Shown here one piece after another: positions 44,603-53,106 of a stretch of 64,000 bases of DNA. The position numbers were made by a program, and so were the translations under genes. The stretch lies in assembly GCA_934339365.1 (NCBI GenBank), contig CAKRHW010000001.1:412132-476131 (forward strand), in the 5' to 3' direction. The notes under the pieces are model-generated. The model had not been told where the DNA came from. It was given only the letters and a program-made list of their open reading frames with translations, and searched no databases. Position 1 is the stretch's first letter; the number at the start of each line of letters is the position of its first letter. This stretch comes from an uncultured Lachnospiraceae bacterium. Its GTDB lineage: Bacteria; Bacillota; Clostridia; Lachnospirales; Lachnospiraceae.

Positions 44603-47263
44603 TTATAAGGCTTTTCTATAAATTTCAGCAATCTCCTCCTGGGTAAATACCACCGGATTATTCGCGATACTTGGTGCCGAAACTTTCATACAGTTTTCTG
44701 CCATCCAAGGAATATCTTTTTCTTCAATTCCTAAATCAGAAAGCGTACAATCTAAATCTAAATTCTTTAATAAAGTCCGAATCTTCGGTGCCAAATCCTC
44801 TGAACTGATTCCACCAAAAATTCTTGCAATCTTTGCAAATTTAAAATGATTTCCCTTTTCAGATGCTTCAATGATTACCGGAGTTAATGCTGCAAGTCCT
44901 TTTCCATGTACGATATCCTTTAATCCACTTGCAGGATGCTCCATTCCATGCGCCAGCGTAACACCTGCTGTATTAATTACCATTCCACCGATTGTACTGG
45001 CAAGCGTAATCTTTTCCCAGTTTTCTGCATTTCCGAGTCCTTTATAAACCTTTACTAAGTTATTGGCAATCAAATCAATTGCATAGAGTGCCAATGCATC
45101 GGTAAATGGCTGGGCAATTCGTGAAGTATAAGCTTCCATACAGTGACATAATGCATCAAATCCAACCGATGCTAAAACATGTTTTGGCATTGTCATCATA
45201 CACTCTGGATCCACAATGGATGCTTTTGCAACAATCGCATTGCACCGCAACGACTTCTTATCTCCCGTCTCTGGATTTGTAAGAACTGCAAATCCGTTTC
45301 CTTCTGATCCTGTACCACATGTCGTTGGAATCAGTACCAGCGGAAGTGCTTTATCACTTACTTTCTTTCCAAAGATATAATCATTGATATCTCCTTTATT
45401 TTCTGCTAAAAATGCAATAGCCTTTGCACAATCCATAATACTTCCACCACCAATTGCCACTACTACATCACACTGATTCTGATTTGCAAATTCAGCTCCT
45501 TCCATTGCGGTTGTCGTTAATGGATTCTGTGCTACTTTATCATACAATGCTGAATCTAATCCGGCTGCACTTAAGCAATCCTTTACTTTATCATATAAAC
45601 CTGATTTCTTTGCACTGCTTCTTCCTGTTACAATTAAAGCTTTTTTTCCATATTTCTTTGCAATCTCTCCTACCTGTTTTACTTTTCCAGATCCAAATAC
45701 AATATTGACCGGAAGGAAATAATTGAATGCAATTGGTTCTTCAAACTTCTTCTCATCGGCTTCATCCATAACAAGATCAATTGCTGCATGAAGTTCTTCT
45801 TCTGAAATAACTTCACTTTCTGCTTCATCTGCTTCATCAGCTGTCATGATATCAATATGAGAACCGAATTTTTCCTTATATTTTAATTTGCAGGCTCCAT
45901 AGAATACAACTCCAAGAAGAATCCATCCTCCTGTCATAAGCCATTCCTGCCATACTAATGCACAGCTTGAACCTGGTATCACATACATGGCAACCATAAA
46001 TCCTGACATCAGTACCGCCATAATTCCGACGAATTTATAATGCTTTACCTGATAAGGCCGTTTCATATCCGGACGCTTTTTTCTTAAAATTATAAAGGAA
46101 ATAGCAACCATACAATATGCCAGACAACAGCCAAAGTTACCGGCATCTACAATCCATACTAACATCTTTCTTCCTGCAAAAGGTGCTAAAACAGATAATA
46201 ATCCAATTAAATATAATGCATTGACCGGAGTTTTTCTTGTTGGATGTAATTTCGTAAAGAATCTTGGAATCATATAAGATTCTGCCATTGAATACATTGC
46301 CCGGCTTCCTCCAATCAGGAAGGAATTCCAGCTTGTAATAATTCCACACATTCCTCCAACAATCAGTACTTTTGCCATCACTGAACTGTTAAAAGCTTTT
46401 GCCATCGCATCAGCTGTTACAAGTCCTGAACCATTTGCTGAATTTGCAATTTCTGTAGAATTTAACACCAGTCCAACACCAAAGATAATCAAGGCATAAA
46501 ATGCAACTGCCAAAACAATAGATAAAATGATAATTCTTCCTAATTTCTTTAATGGAACATTGATTTCTTCTGCTGCCTGTGGAATAACATCGAACCCAAT
46601 AAAGAAAAAAGGAGTAACAAGTGCTACCTTTAAAATAGATTCTACAGCACTTCCTGCTGTCTTTCCTACAAAAAGCTGTCCATCCAGATTAGATGTATCG
46701 CCACTAAATAATGATCCAACAATCAAAAGAATTCCAACACCACCAATGATGACTGTTAAAATAGTCTGTAAAACTGCTGCTGTCTTTGCTCCTAAAATAT
46801 TGATAACTGTTATAAAAATAGCAAGAAATACTGCTACTGCAAGCCATGACGCATAAATATCAAAACCTGCAACTGTATATAAATACCCTTTTAAAAATCC
46901 CGGGAAAATATAAGTAATAATGGTTGGAAATGCACATGCCTCAAAACAGACAACGCTGACATAACCTAAAATAATTGCCCAGGTACAGATAAAGGAACCA
47001 ACCGGTCCCATAGCTTTATAACTAAAAACATGTTCTCCTCCACACTGTGGCATTGCCGCTGTCAGTTCTGCATAGGTAAGACCTACAAAGAAAATCATGA
47101 CACCGCCGAGTGCAAATCCTACCATTGCTCCAATGACTCCTCCGGATGCAATCCAGTCTCCAGAAGATACAACCCATCCCCAGCCAATCATGGCACCAAA
47201 TGCAAGAACCAGAACGTCCCACGCACTAAAAACTTTGTTAAATTCTGATTTTTTCTTCTCCAT
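44603..47263 (-). CDS. fusion of amino acid permease (APC family) and iron-containing alcohol dehydrogenase
   Basis: The 886-residue protein joins two complete functions. Residues 1 to about 470 form a 12-helix APC permease (FSAWDVLVLAFGAMIGWGW start, FIGFDVIPQAAEE, SWNSFLIGGSRAMYSMAE). After an acidic linker, residues 513-886 form an iron alcohol dehydrogenase (IVFGSGKVKQVG, GGGSIMDCAKA, PTTCGTGSE) with metal ligands Asp703, His707, His772 and His786 in place. No stop or frameshift separates them. Flanking aminotransferases suggest that an imported omega-amino acid becomes a semialdehyde that the dehydrogenase reduces, for example GABA to 4-hydroxybutyrate. The substrate is inferred. Confidence 0.9.
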   Translation of the reverse strand: MEKKKSEFNKVFSAWDVLVLAFGAMIGWGWVVSSGDWIASGGVIGAMVGFALGGVMIFFVGLTYAELTAAMPQCGGEHVFSYKAMGPVGSFICTWAIILGYVSVVCFEACAFPTIITYIFPGFLKGYLYTVAGFDIYASWLAVAVFLAIFITVINILGAKTAAVLQTILTVIIGGVGILLIVGSLFSGDTSNLDGQLFVGKTAGSAVESILKVALVTPFFFIGFDVIPQAAEEINVPLKKLGRIIILSIVLAVAFYALIIFGVGLVLNSTEIANSANGSGLVTADAMAKAFNSSVMAKVLIVGGMCGIITSWNSFLIGGSRAMYSMAESYMIPRFFTKLHPTRKTPVNALYLIGLLSVLAPFAGRKMLVWIVDAGNFGCCLAYCMVAISFIILRKKRPDMKRPYQVKHYKFVGIMAVLMSGFMVAMYVIPGSSCALVWQEWLMTGGWILLGVVFYGACKLKYKEKFGSHIDIMTADEADEAESEVISEEELHAAIDLVMDEADEKKFEEPIAFNYFLPVNIVFGSGKVKQVGEIAKKYGKKALIVTGRSSAKKSGLYDKVKDCLSAAGLDSALYDKVAQNPLTTTAMEGAEFANQNQCDVVVAIGGGSIMDCAKAIAFLAENKGDINDYIFGKKVSDKALPLVLIPTTCGTGSEGNGFAVLTNPETGDKKSLRCNAIVAKASIVDPECMMTMPKHVLASVGFDALCHCMEAYTSRIAQPFTDALALYAIDLIANNLVKVYKGLGNAENWEKITLASTIGGMVINTAGVTLAHGMEHPASGLKDIVHGKGLAALTPVIIEASEKGNHFKFAKIARIFGGISSEDLAPKIRTLLKNLDLDCTLSDLGIEEKDIPWMAENCMKVSAPSIANNPVVFTQEEIAEIYRKAL

Positions 47264-47301
47264 AATTACTCCTTTCCTTACAGATTATACCTACAAAAAA
47301 T

Positions 47302-47339
47302 GGATGCCGGAAATTGCATATCTGCAATCATCGGCATCC
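47302..47339 (-). terminator. terminator after the cytidylate-kinase-like gene
   Basis: GGATGCCG (47302-47309) pairs with CGGCATCC (47332-47339) with an inner ATTGCA/TGCAAT stem, and the minus strand continues with ATTTTTT. Just downstream a minus-strand TATAAT around 47285-47290 may be the -10 of the permease-dehydrogenase promoter. Confidence 0.8.
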
Positions 47340-47391
47340 TTGTCAATGTATCTTCTATTCTATAAAATCTGTATGATGTAAACCTTATTTT

Positions 47392-47982
47392 TTATTCAAA
47401 TCTCAGATCAATCATCTGAAGAATATATTTTGCTGTTTTCTCGATTCCTAATACACTTACATCAATCATCATATCCCGTAAGCTACAGTCTCTCATATTT
47501 GTATTCGTCATATAATTGTATCTAGAACTTAACATCTGATCATTATATTTGACGAGTTCCTCTGCTTTCTCATAAGAAAGTCCTTTTTTCTCCATTACAT
47601 ATTGAATTCTTTTTTCAATTGGTGCATAAATAAAAATATTCACACAGTCTGTTCTGTCTTTTAAAATGTAGTTACTGCATCGTCCGATAATCACACAGGA
47701 TGATTTTTCAGCAAACTTTTTAATAACTTCAAACTGTTCATAAATGACACGATTAGTAAGATTTGCATATCTTGGTCCAAAGCTTGTTGAAAATTCATAT
47801 TTTACATTTTCTCCGGAATCTGCCTTTTCCACTAACTTTCTGTCAACACCAATTTCTTCTACGACTTTATCAATCAAATCTCTGTCATAATATTCTACAC
47901 CTAGTGATTTTGCTATTAATTTGCCAATTTCGACACCGCCGCTTCCGTATTCGCAGCCAATCGTTACAACAAAATGTTTCAT
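47392..47982 (-). CDS. cytidylate kinase-like family protein
   Basis: The 196-residue protein begins with TIGCEYGSGGVEIGKLIA, a P-loop variant typical of the Cytidylate_kin2 family, and continues with GRCSNYIL and the C-terminal NMRDCSLRDMMIDVS. These proteins are common in Clostridia and of unproven substrate. It lies 23 bases after the aminotransferase stop in the same operon. Confidence 0.85.
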   Translation of the reverse strand: MKHFVVTIGCEYGSGGVEIGKLIAKSLGVEYYDRDLIDKVVEEIGVDRKLVEKADSGENVKYEFSTSFGPRYANLTNRVIYEQFEVIKKFAEKSSCVIIGRCSNYILKDRTDCVNIFIYAPIEKRIQYVMEKKGLSYEKAEELVKYNDQMLSSRYNYMTNTNMRDCSLRDMMIDVSVLGIEKTAKYILQMIDLRFE

Positions 47983-48005
47983 TTACATCACTCCTAACTT
48001 TACGT

Positions 48006-49223
48006 CTATTTTGCAACCGCCTCAATGGATTCTTTTAAGATTTCAACTGCCTGATCGCATTCTTCCTTTGAAACAATCAATGGTGGAATCATACGATTGA
48101 CATTTGTTCCAATTGCTGTAATCAACAGATGTCTGTCAAGACATGCATGCTTAACATCTACACTGTTTACCGCATCATCATATTCTACTCCAACTAACAG
48201 TCCCTGATGTCTTACTTCCTTTACATGTGGAAGTTTTTCTAGCTTTTCACTGAAATAATCTCCCATCTTCTTGGCATTTCCTGCAAGATCTCTGTCAAGT
48301 AATTCATTTACTTCTGCAAGAGCCGCTGCACAGCAGACCGGATGTCCACCAAATGTTGTTCCATGAGAACCAGGTGTAAATGCCTTTGCAACTTCTTTGG
48401 TTGCACAAATAGCACCAATTGGCATTCCGCCTCCAAGTCCTTTTGCCATAGATACGATATCCGGTTTGATTCCATAATTCATATAAGACATCACTGCACC
48501 GGTTCTGCACCATCCTGTCTGAACCTCATCAATCAAAAGAAGCATATCATTTTCATCACAGAATTTACGAAGTCCTGTCATAAATTCTTTGGTTGCAGGA
48601 TGAACACCTCCTTCTCCCTGTACCGGTTCAACCATAATTGCAATGGTGTTTTCTGTACATGCATCTTTAAATGCCTGTAAATCATTATATGGTGCATAAG
48701 AAAATCCGTAAGTCATTGGTCCGAAACCTACCTGACAACCATTGCCCGGCTGACCGGTTGCTGACATTGCTCCAAATGTTCTTCCATGGAATCCCATTTT
48801 TGCAGTAACAATGTGGTAACGATTTGGACCATATTTTTCGATTCCATATTTACGAGCCATCTTAATCATTGCCTCATTGGCTTCTGTTCCTGAATTCTGA
48901 TAAAAAATCTTATCCATTCCAATCGTCTTACAAACCTTTTCTGCTAAAAGAGCCTGTGGAATTGTATATGGATAATTGAACGTATGCATGATATCATCTA
49001 CCTGATCCTTTACAGCAGCAACGACTTTTTCATTACAGCTTCCTGCATTGTTAACCGCAATTCCTGCATAAAAGTCCAGATAAGGTGTCTGGTTCTCATC
49101 ATAGATATACATATCCTTTGCTGTTTCAGCCAGAAAATCAAATCTCTCATATGTCTCAATCATATATTCATTTACTTTGTCCTTAATATCCTGTACGGTT
49201 AAACCTGTGTCTTTTAATCTCAT
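48006..49223 (-). CDS. class III aminotransferase, acetylornithine/GABA aminotransferase-like
   Basis: The 405-residue PLP enzyme has GFHGRTFGAMSATG, the PLP Asp in LLLIDEVQTGWCRTG and the Schiff-base lysine in MAKGLGGGMPIGA, then GTTFGGHPVCCA. It falls in the group that includes ArgD and GabT. Because arginine genes are absent and a second GabT-like enzyme plus a dehydrogenase are nearby, degradation of an omega-amino acid is more likely than arginine synthesis, but this is inference. Confidence 0.88.
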   Translation of the reverse strand: MRLKDTGLTVQDIKDKVNEYMIETYERFDFLAETAKDMYIYDENQTPYLDFYAGIAVNNAGSCNEKVVAAVKDQVDDIMHTFNYPYTIPQALLAEKVCKTIGMDKIFYQNSGTEANEAMIKMARKYGIEKYGPNRYHIVTAKMGFHGRTFGAMSATGQPGNGCQVGFGPMTYGFSYAPYNDLQAFKDACTENTIAIMVEPVQGEGGVHPATKEFMTGLRKFCDENDMLLLIDEVQTGWCRTGAVMSYMNYGIKPDIVSMAKGLGGGMPIGAICATKEVAKAFTPGSHGTTFGGHPVCCAAALAEVNELLDRDLAGNAKKMGDYFSEKLEKLPHVKEVRHQGLLVGVEYDDAVNSVDVKHACLDRHLLITAIGTNVNRMIPPLIVSKEECDQAVEILKESIEAVAK

Positions 49224-49615
49224 AATAATCTCCTCCTAATCTCTCTTCTATCTTTTTCTCTGCAAATTCATTACGACATTTTGCGTTGTAATCTAAATCA
49301 GTAAGTTCTTATCATTTTAAAATGATAAGAAAAACAAAAAAGCAAGAATGCTGTTACATCTGTAACGAAGCACCCTTGCTTGTCTTGTCTTATATATTGT
49401 ACAAATGTACATTAGCACTATCTTTAGACCTTGTCAAGATTATTTTGGAAAAAAATTAATTTTTTTATTTCTACCGGTCATTTTTTGTTCTCAAAGATAC
49501 TTTTTATTGGGAACCAAATGCTTTTTTATCCTTTTTTTGCTGTAATACAAAAAATTTATTTCTCTGTAAGAACTATTATTTTACTATATTCTGTTCAATA
49601 TATTGAACATTTCCC
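49224..49615 (-). promoter_or_regulatory. leader of the aminotransferase operon: promoter, attenuator-like hairpin and palindromes
   Basis: No gene is found here. A minus-strand promoter TTGACA (49432-49437) and TAATGT (49409-49414) has 17-base spacing. TGTACA-AA-TGTACA (49398-49411) overlaps its -10. After it, AAGCAAG (49340-49346) pairs with CTTGCTT (49375-49381) with an inner GTTACA/TGTAAC stem, followed on the minus strand by a T-rich run, giving a terminator-like structure inside the leader. A 26-base perfect palindrome centred on TTATCATTTT/AAAATGATAA lies at 49306-49331. An 18-base perfect palindrome TGTTCAATATATTGAACA occupies 49592-49609, just after the XRE regulator stop. Confidence 0.55.
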
Positions 49616-50170
49616 CTAATGATAATCTAAAAAGAAACACATACAGCTTGCAGTTTCCATCCCTTCATTGCGATAGATATGCTCCTGATCTGTTTCAAAA
49701 CGATAGACTTGTTCTTTCGCAACATTCTGAATCTGGCCATGGCATTCAATTGTTAAAACACCATCTGTAACCGTAAGATATTCTCTTGTTTTCTCTCCAT
49801 GACTTCCACTTACATATACGCCACCCGGTTCAATATCAATACGATAAATCTCAACAAACCGGTTGTCTTCATACGGAAAACATGTCCATACTTTATATTG
49901 CCCTTCTAGTTCCTTTGTCGGTACCATATCCTCCGGAGTTACCAGACAAAAATCCATCCTTGGTGTCTCGATCAGCTGCTGAAATTCAATTCGAAGTCCA
50001 CTGATAATTTTACCTAAAACACCAAGGGACGGATTAGCAGTTCCTTTTTCAATCTGTGCCAGCATGCTCTTGCTCACACCTGTCTGTTCTGCCACCTGAT
50101 CTAAACTCATTCCTTTCGATTGACGAATTCGTTTTAAATTCAGTGCAACATTATGTGATAAATAATCCAT
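49616..50170 (-). CDS. XRE-family regulator with C-terminal cupin domain
   Basis: The 184-residue protein has an N-terminal helix-turn-helix (LKRIRQSKGMSLDQVAEQTGVSKSMLAQIE) and a C-terminal cupin region (GGVYVSGSHGEKTREYLTV, later EHIYRNEG). Proteins of this build commonly control amino acid or polyamine use and bind a small ligand in the cupin pocket. It is located between the two aminotransferase genes and is the likely local regulator, together with the PucR-type protein. Confidence 0.9.
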   Translation of the reverse strand: MDYLSHNVALNLKRIRQSKGMSLDQVAEQTGVSKSMLAQIEKGTANPSLGVLGKIISGLRIEFQQLIETPRMDFCLVTPEDMVPTKELEGQYKVWTCFPYEDNRFVEIYRIDIEPGGVYVSGSHGEKTREYLTVTDGVLTIECHGQIQNVAKEQVYRFETDQEHIYRNEGMETASCMCFFLDYH

Positions 50171-50207
50171 TTCCTTACCACCCCTTTCTCCGAAAATACG
50201 TTATCAC

Positions 50208-50251
50208 AAAAAATGCCAGAGCCTAAAAAACAATCAACTCTGGCATTTTTT
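50208..50251. terminator. bidirectional terminator after the GabT-like gene
   Basis: AAAAAATGCCAGAG (50208-50221) pairs perfectly with CTCTGGCATTTTTT (50238-50251), with T runs on both strands. It ends the second aminotransferase gene before the XRE regulator. Confidence 0.9.
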
Positions 50252-50292
50252 ATAGAATATCATATTTTTATATCCTGTGCTACTATTTTCTT

Positions 50293-51651
50293 TCATGCAT
50301 TTGCACACGTTGCAATTGCTTTCTCAAAAATATCTAATCCTGCTGCTAACTGCTCATCTGTCATAACAAGTGGGGCCAGGAACCGAATTACGTTATGATA
50401 AGTACCTGCTCCCTCTACCAGGAGTCCATGATTTGCACACTCTTTGATTACATTTGCCGTCAATTCCGGTGCCGGTTCCTTTGTTTCCGTATTCTTTACA
50501 AATTCAATACCAACCATTCCGCCTAGTCCACGAACATCTCCGATTACCGGGTATTTCTTCTGAATTTCTTTATATCTCTCTACAACCTTTGCTCCAATTT
50601 CACAAGATCTTTCTGCTAAATGATCCCGTTCCATAATTTCAATCGTCTTTAGTGCTGCTGCACATGCCAGTGGATTTCCACAATAGGTTCCTCCAATGGT
50701 TCCTGCAGGCACTCCTTCCATCACTTCTTCTCTTGCTACGATTGCAGATAACGGAACACCGGCTGCAATAGATTTTGCCGTTGCAAGAATATCCGGACAA
50801 ACACCGGCCTCTTTCCAATACTCCGTTGCAAACATACGTCCTGTACGACAAAATCCGCTCTGAACTTCATCTGCAATCAAAAGAATTCCATTCTCATCAC
50901 AGATTTTGCGAACCGCTTTGATCCATTCAATCGGAGCCGGAATAAAACCGCCTTCTCCCTGTAATGGCTCGACAACAATTGCAGCTATCGTATCTGCCGC
51001 TGCACACTGTTCAAAAATATCTGTAATAGAAGAAATATAATAATCTACCAGCTTATCCTCTGGCATTCCTTCTGGTTTTCTATAATAATATGGGAACTGC
51101 GCCCTGAATACTCCATTTGCAAGTGGTCCCATTCCTGCAGCATACGCTTTCTTAGATGTCATTGTCATCGTATAGTATGTTCTTCCATGAAATGCACCGG
51201 AAAATACGATAATATTCGGTCTTCCTGTATAAGCCTTTGCAACCTTTACTGCATTTTCATCTGCTTCTGCACCACTATTTGCAAAAAATGCTTTTTTCTT
51301 TTCTCCCTTTACCTGAACAATTTCTGATAGTTTTTCTGCAAGAGCAACATATCCTTCATGTGTTACCACATTAAACATTCCATGAAAGAATTTGTCTGCC
51401 TGTGCCTTTACGGTTTCTACAACCTCCGGATGGGAAAATCCAATATTTAAAACGCCTACACCACCAATCCAGTCTAAGAATTTATTTCCATCTACATCCT
51501 CAATCATAGCTCCTTCCCCTTTTTCAATGACAACCGGATAACTGCATCCAATGGCAGATGGTACTGCTGCCTTTCTTCTTTCAATAATCTTTGCTGCCTT
51601 TGGTCCTGGTAATGTATCTGTCAATATTTCAGGTAAATCTGTTCTTAACAT
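50293..51651 (-). CDS. class III aminotransferase, 4-aminobutyrate aminotransferase-like
   Basis: The 452-residue enzyme has AIGCSYPVVIEKGEGA near the start, FFANSGAEADENAVK, SGAFHGRTY, DEVQSGFCRTG and PLP-lysine ATAKSIAAGVPLSA, and is closer to GabT than to ArgD. The ATG at 51651 follows AAGGAGG. It would convert GABA or a similar omega-amino acid to a semialdehyde. It is divergent from the PucR-type gene and ends at its own terminator. Confidence 0.88.
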   Translation of the reverse strand: MLRTDLPEILTDTLPGPKAAKIIERRKAAVPSAIGCSYPVVIEKGEGAMIEDVDGNKFLDWIGGVGVLNIGFSHPEVVETVKAQADKFFHGMFNVVTHEGYVALAEKLSEIVQVKGEKKKAFFANSGAEADENAVKVAKAYTGRPNIIVFSGAFHGRTYYTMTMTSKKAYAAGMGPLANGVFRAQFPYYYRKPEGMPEDKLVDYYISSITDIFEQCAAADTIAAIVVEPLQGEGGFIPAPIEWIKAVRKICDENGILLIADEVQSGFCRTGRMFATEYWKEAGVCPDILATAKSIAAGVPLSAIVAREEVMEGVPAGTIGGTYCGNPLACAAALKTIEIMERDHLAERSCEIGAKVVERYKEIQKKYPVIGDVRGLGGMVGIEFVKNTETKEPAPELTANVIKECANHGLLVEGAGTYHNVIRFLAPLVMTDEQLAAGLDIFEKAIATCANA

Positions 51652-51666
51652 AATAACCTCCTTGCC

Positions 51667-51759
51667 GCACAAAAAAAGAGTAGAAATCTAACCTGTATTT
51701 CCACTCCATTGTGCTTTGTTCTTTTTCTTTATTTCTTTCACTGCATTCAGTATAGTGAA
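51667..51759. promoter_or_regulatory. dyads in the divergent control region of the GabT-like and PucR-like genes
   Basis: GCACAA (51667-51672) and TTGTGC (51709-51714) enclose an inner imperfect pair AGTAGAAAT/ATTTCCACT, so a 48-base stem-loop lies a few bases upstream of the GabT ribosome binding site. A separate TTCACT/AGTGAA dyad spans 51737-51759 in the middle of the control region. The first could regulate the leader. The second is a plausible activator site. Confidence 0.45.
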
Positions 51760-51842
51760 CAAATTGTACTTTTTCTATATTTACACACCATAAAAATCAT
51801 GTTATATTTTGTACTATAAGCACAAAAAGGGAGGAAATTCTT

Positions 51843-53066
51843 ATGGCTATTTTTTTAGAACAGTTATATACCGAAACCAAAAATCTTTACCAGTTAGAGC
51901 TTCTTTCAGACACTTCCGGATTACAAAATATTGTAAACTGGGTTTATATTACCGAAGATATCGTTTCATCGGACTTTCTTTCCGGAAATGAACTTGTGAT
52001 TACGACTGGTATTTCTGTATCAGAAAATCCAAGCTGGCTAAAAGAATTTATTCAGGTTCTAATTCGCTGTCATGCCAGCGGAGTCATTGTAAATATTGGA
52101 AAATATCTCTTTTACGAAGATATAACAAAGGATATCCTTGACTTGTGCAACCAGCACCATTTTCCACTTATGGTCATGCCATGGGAAACACGAATTATTC
52201 ATATTACCAAAGATTACTATCATCGCATTTTTGAAGATACCCGTTCTTACGAAAATACCCTTGCTTTATTTCACAAAGCACTCCAGGGATATGAACTTTC
52301 TTCTTTAGAACTTACCTCTCTCAAAGAAGAACACTTTACCACAAATAATTTTTGCATTTCCTGCATGGAAATAACCCCAAAAGATGCAACAGAATCATTT
52401 TCTCTAGAAGAAAGTTTTTCCTTTTTCTATCCTTTTCTTTTGCATCAGCTTTCTGCTGCAAAGAAGAAAACAAGTCAGATTCTAAATTATCATCTCTCGC
52501 TTTTTGAAAGACAAATACTGATGATTTTTAATGTGACAGATTCTTCATCACTTGAAACCTGTCTTTCTAATCTGACTGCTAAGACTTGTGTTGCTTTTCC
52601 AAAATATCAGATTGGTGTGAGCCTTAGTGATACCGTAAGTTCTGTTTTGCAATTGCAGACTGCATATTTTCAGGCCCGGGCATCTCTTCTTATGGCAAAA
52701 ACAAATCAGCAGAATTTTTATGCCTATAAAGATTTAGGTTTCATTAAAATCCTTCTTGATGTAAAACATACGGACATTTTATCTGATTATGTCACTGACC
52801 ATTTACAGCCACTTATTACCTATGACGAAAAACATCACGCAAATCTTCTTGAAACACTATCACTTTATTTTAAATATCATGGCAGTCTGCAACGAATTGC
52901 CCAGGCAATGTTTTGTCATCGAAACACTGTCAGTTACCGGCTTGGTCTGATTAAAAAATTGCTGTCATCTTCTCTTTCAGAAGAAGAACAGAACTTTCAA
53001 TTGTCCACCGCATTATTTATTTATGATTACCTGAAAATATTTCATGATTTTCTTTCAAAACAATAA
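51843..53066 (+). CDS. PucR-family transcriptional regulator
   Basis: The 407-residue protein has the N-terminal PucR domain (LLSDTSGLQNIVNWVYITED, GNELVITTGISV, then a region from CHASGVIVNIGKY) and a C-terminal helix-turn-helix (GSLQRIAQAMFCHRNTVSYRL). The family activates catabolic genes in response to their substrates. It is divergent from the GabT-like gene, so it likely controls the aminotransferase and permease-dehydrogenase genes. GGGAGG precedes the ATG. Confidence 0.9.
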   Translation: MAIFLEQLYTETKNLYQLELLSDTSGLQNIVNWVYITEDIVSSDFLSGNELVITTGISVSENPSWLKEFIQVLIRCHASGVIVNIGKYLFYEDITKDILDLCNQHHFPLMVMPWETRIIHITKDYYHRIFEDTRSYENTLALFHKALQGYELSSLELTSLKEEHFTTNNFCISCMEITPKDATESFSLEESFSFFYPFLLHQLSAAKKKTSQILNYHLSLFERQILMIFNVTDSSSLETCLSNLTAKTCVAFPKYQIGVSLSDTVSSVLQLQTAYFQARASLLMAKTNQQNFYAYKDLGFIKILLDVKHTDILSDYVTDHLQPLITYDEKHHANLLETLSLYFKYHGSLQRIAQAMFCHRNTVSYRLGLIKKLLSSSLSEEEQNFQLSTALFIYDYLKIFHDFLSKQ

Positions 53067-53106
53067 AAATTCGCTGACAGCTTTTCTGACTGCCAGCGAA
53101 TTTTTT
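53066..53106. terminator. bidirectional terminator between the PucR-like and pectate lyase genes
   Basis: AAAATTCGCTG pairs with CAGCGAATTTT, with inner CAG/CTG pairing and TTTTTT at the end. It overlaps the pectate lyase stop codon and serves both convergent genes. Confidence 0.88.
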
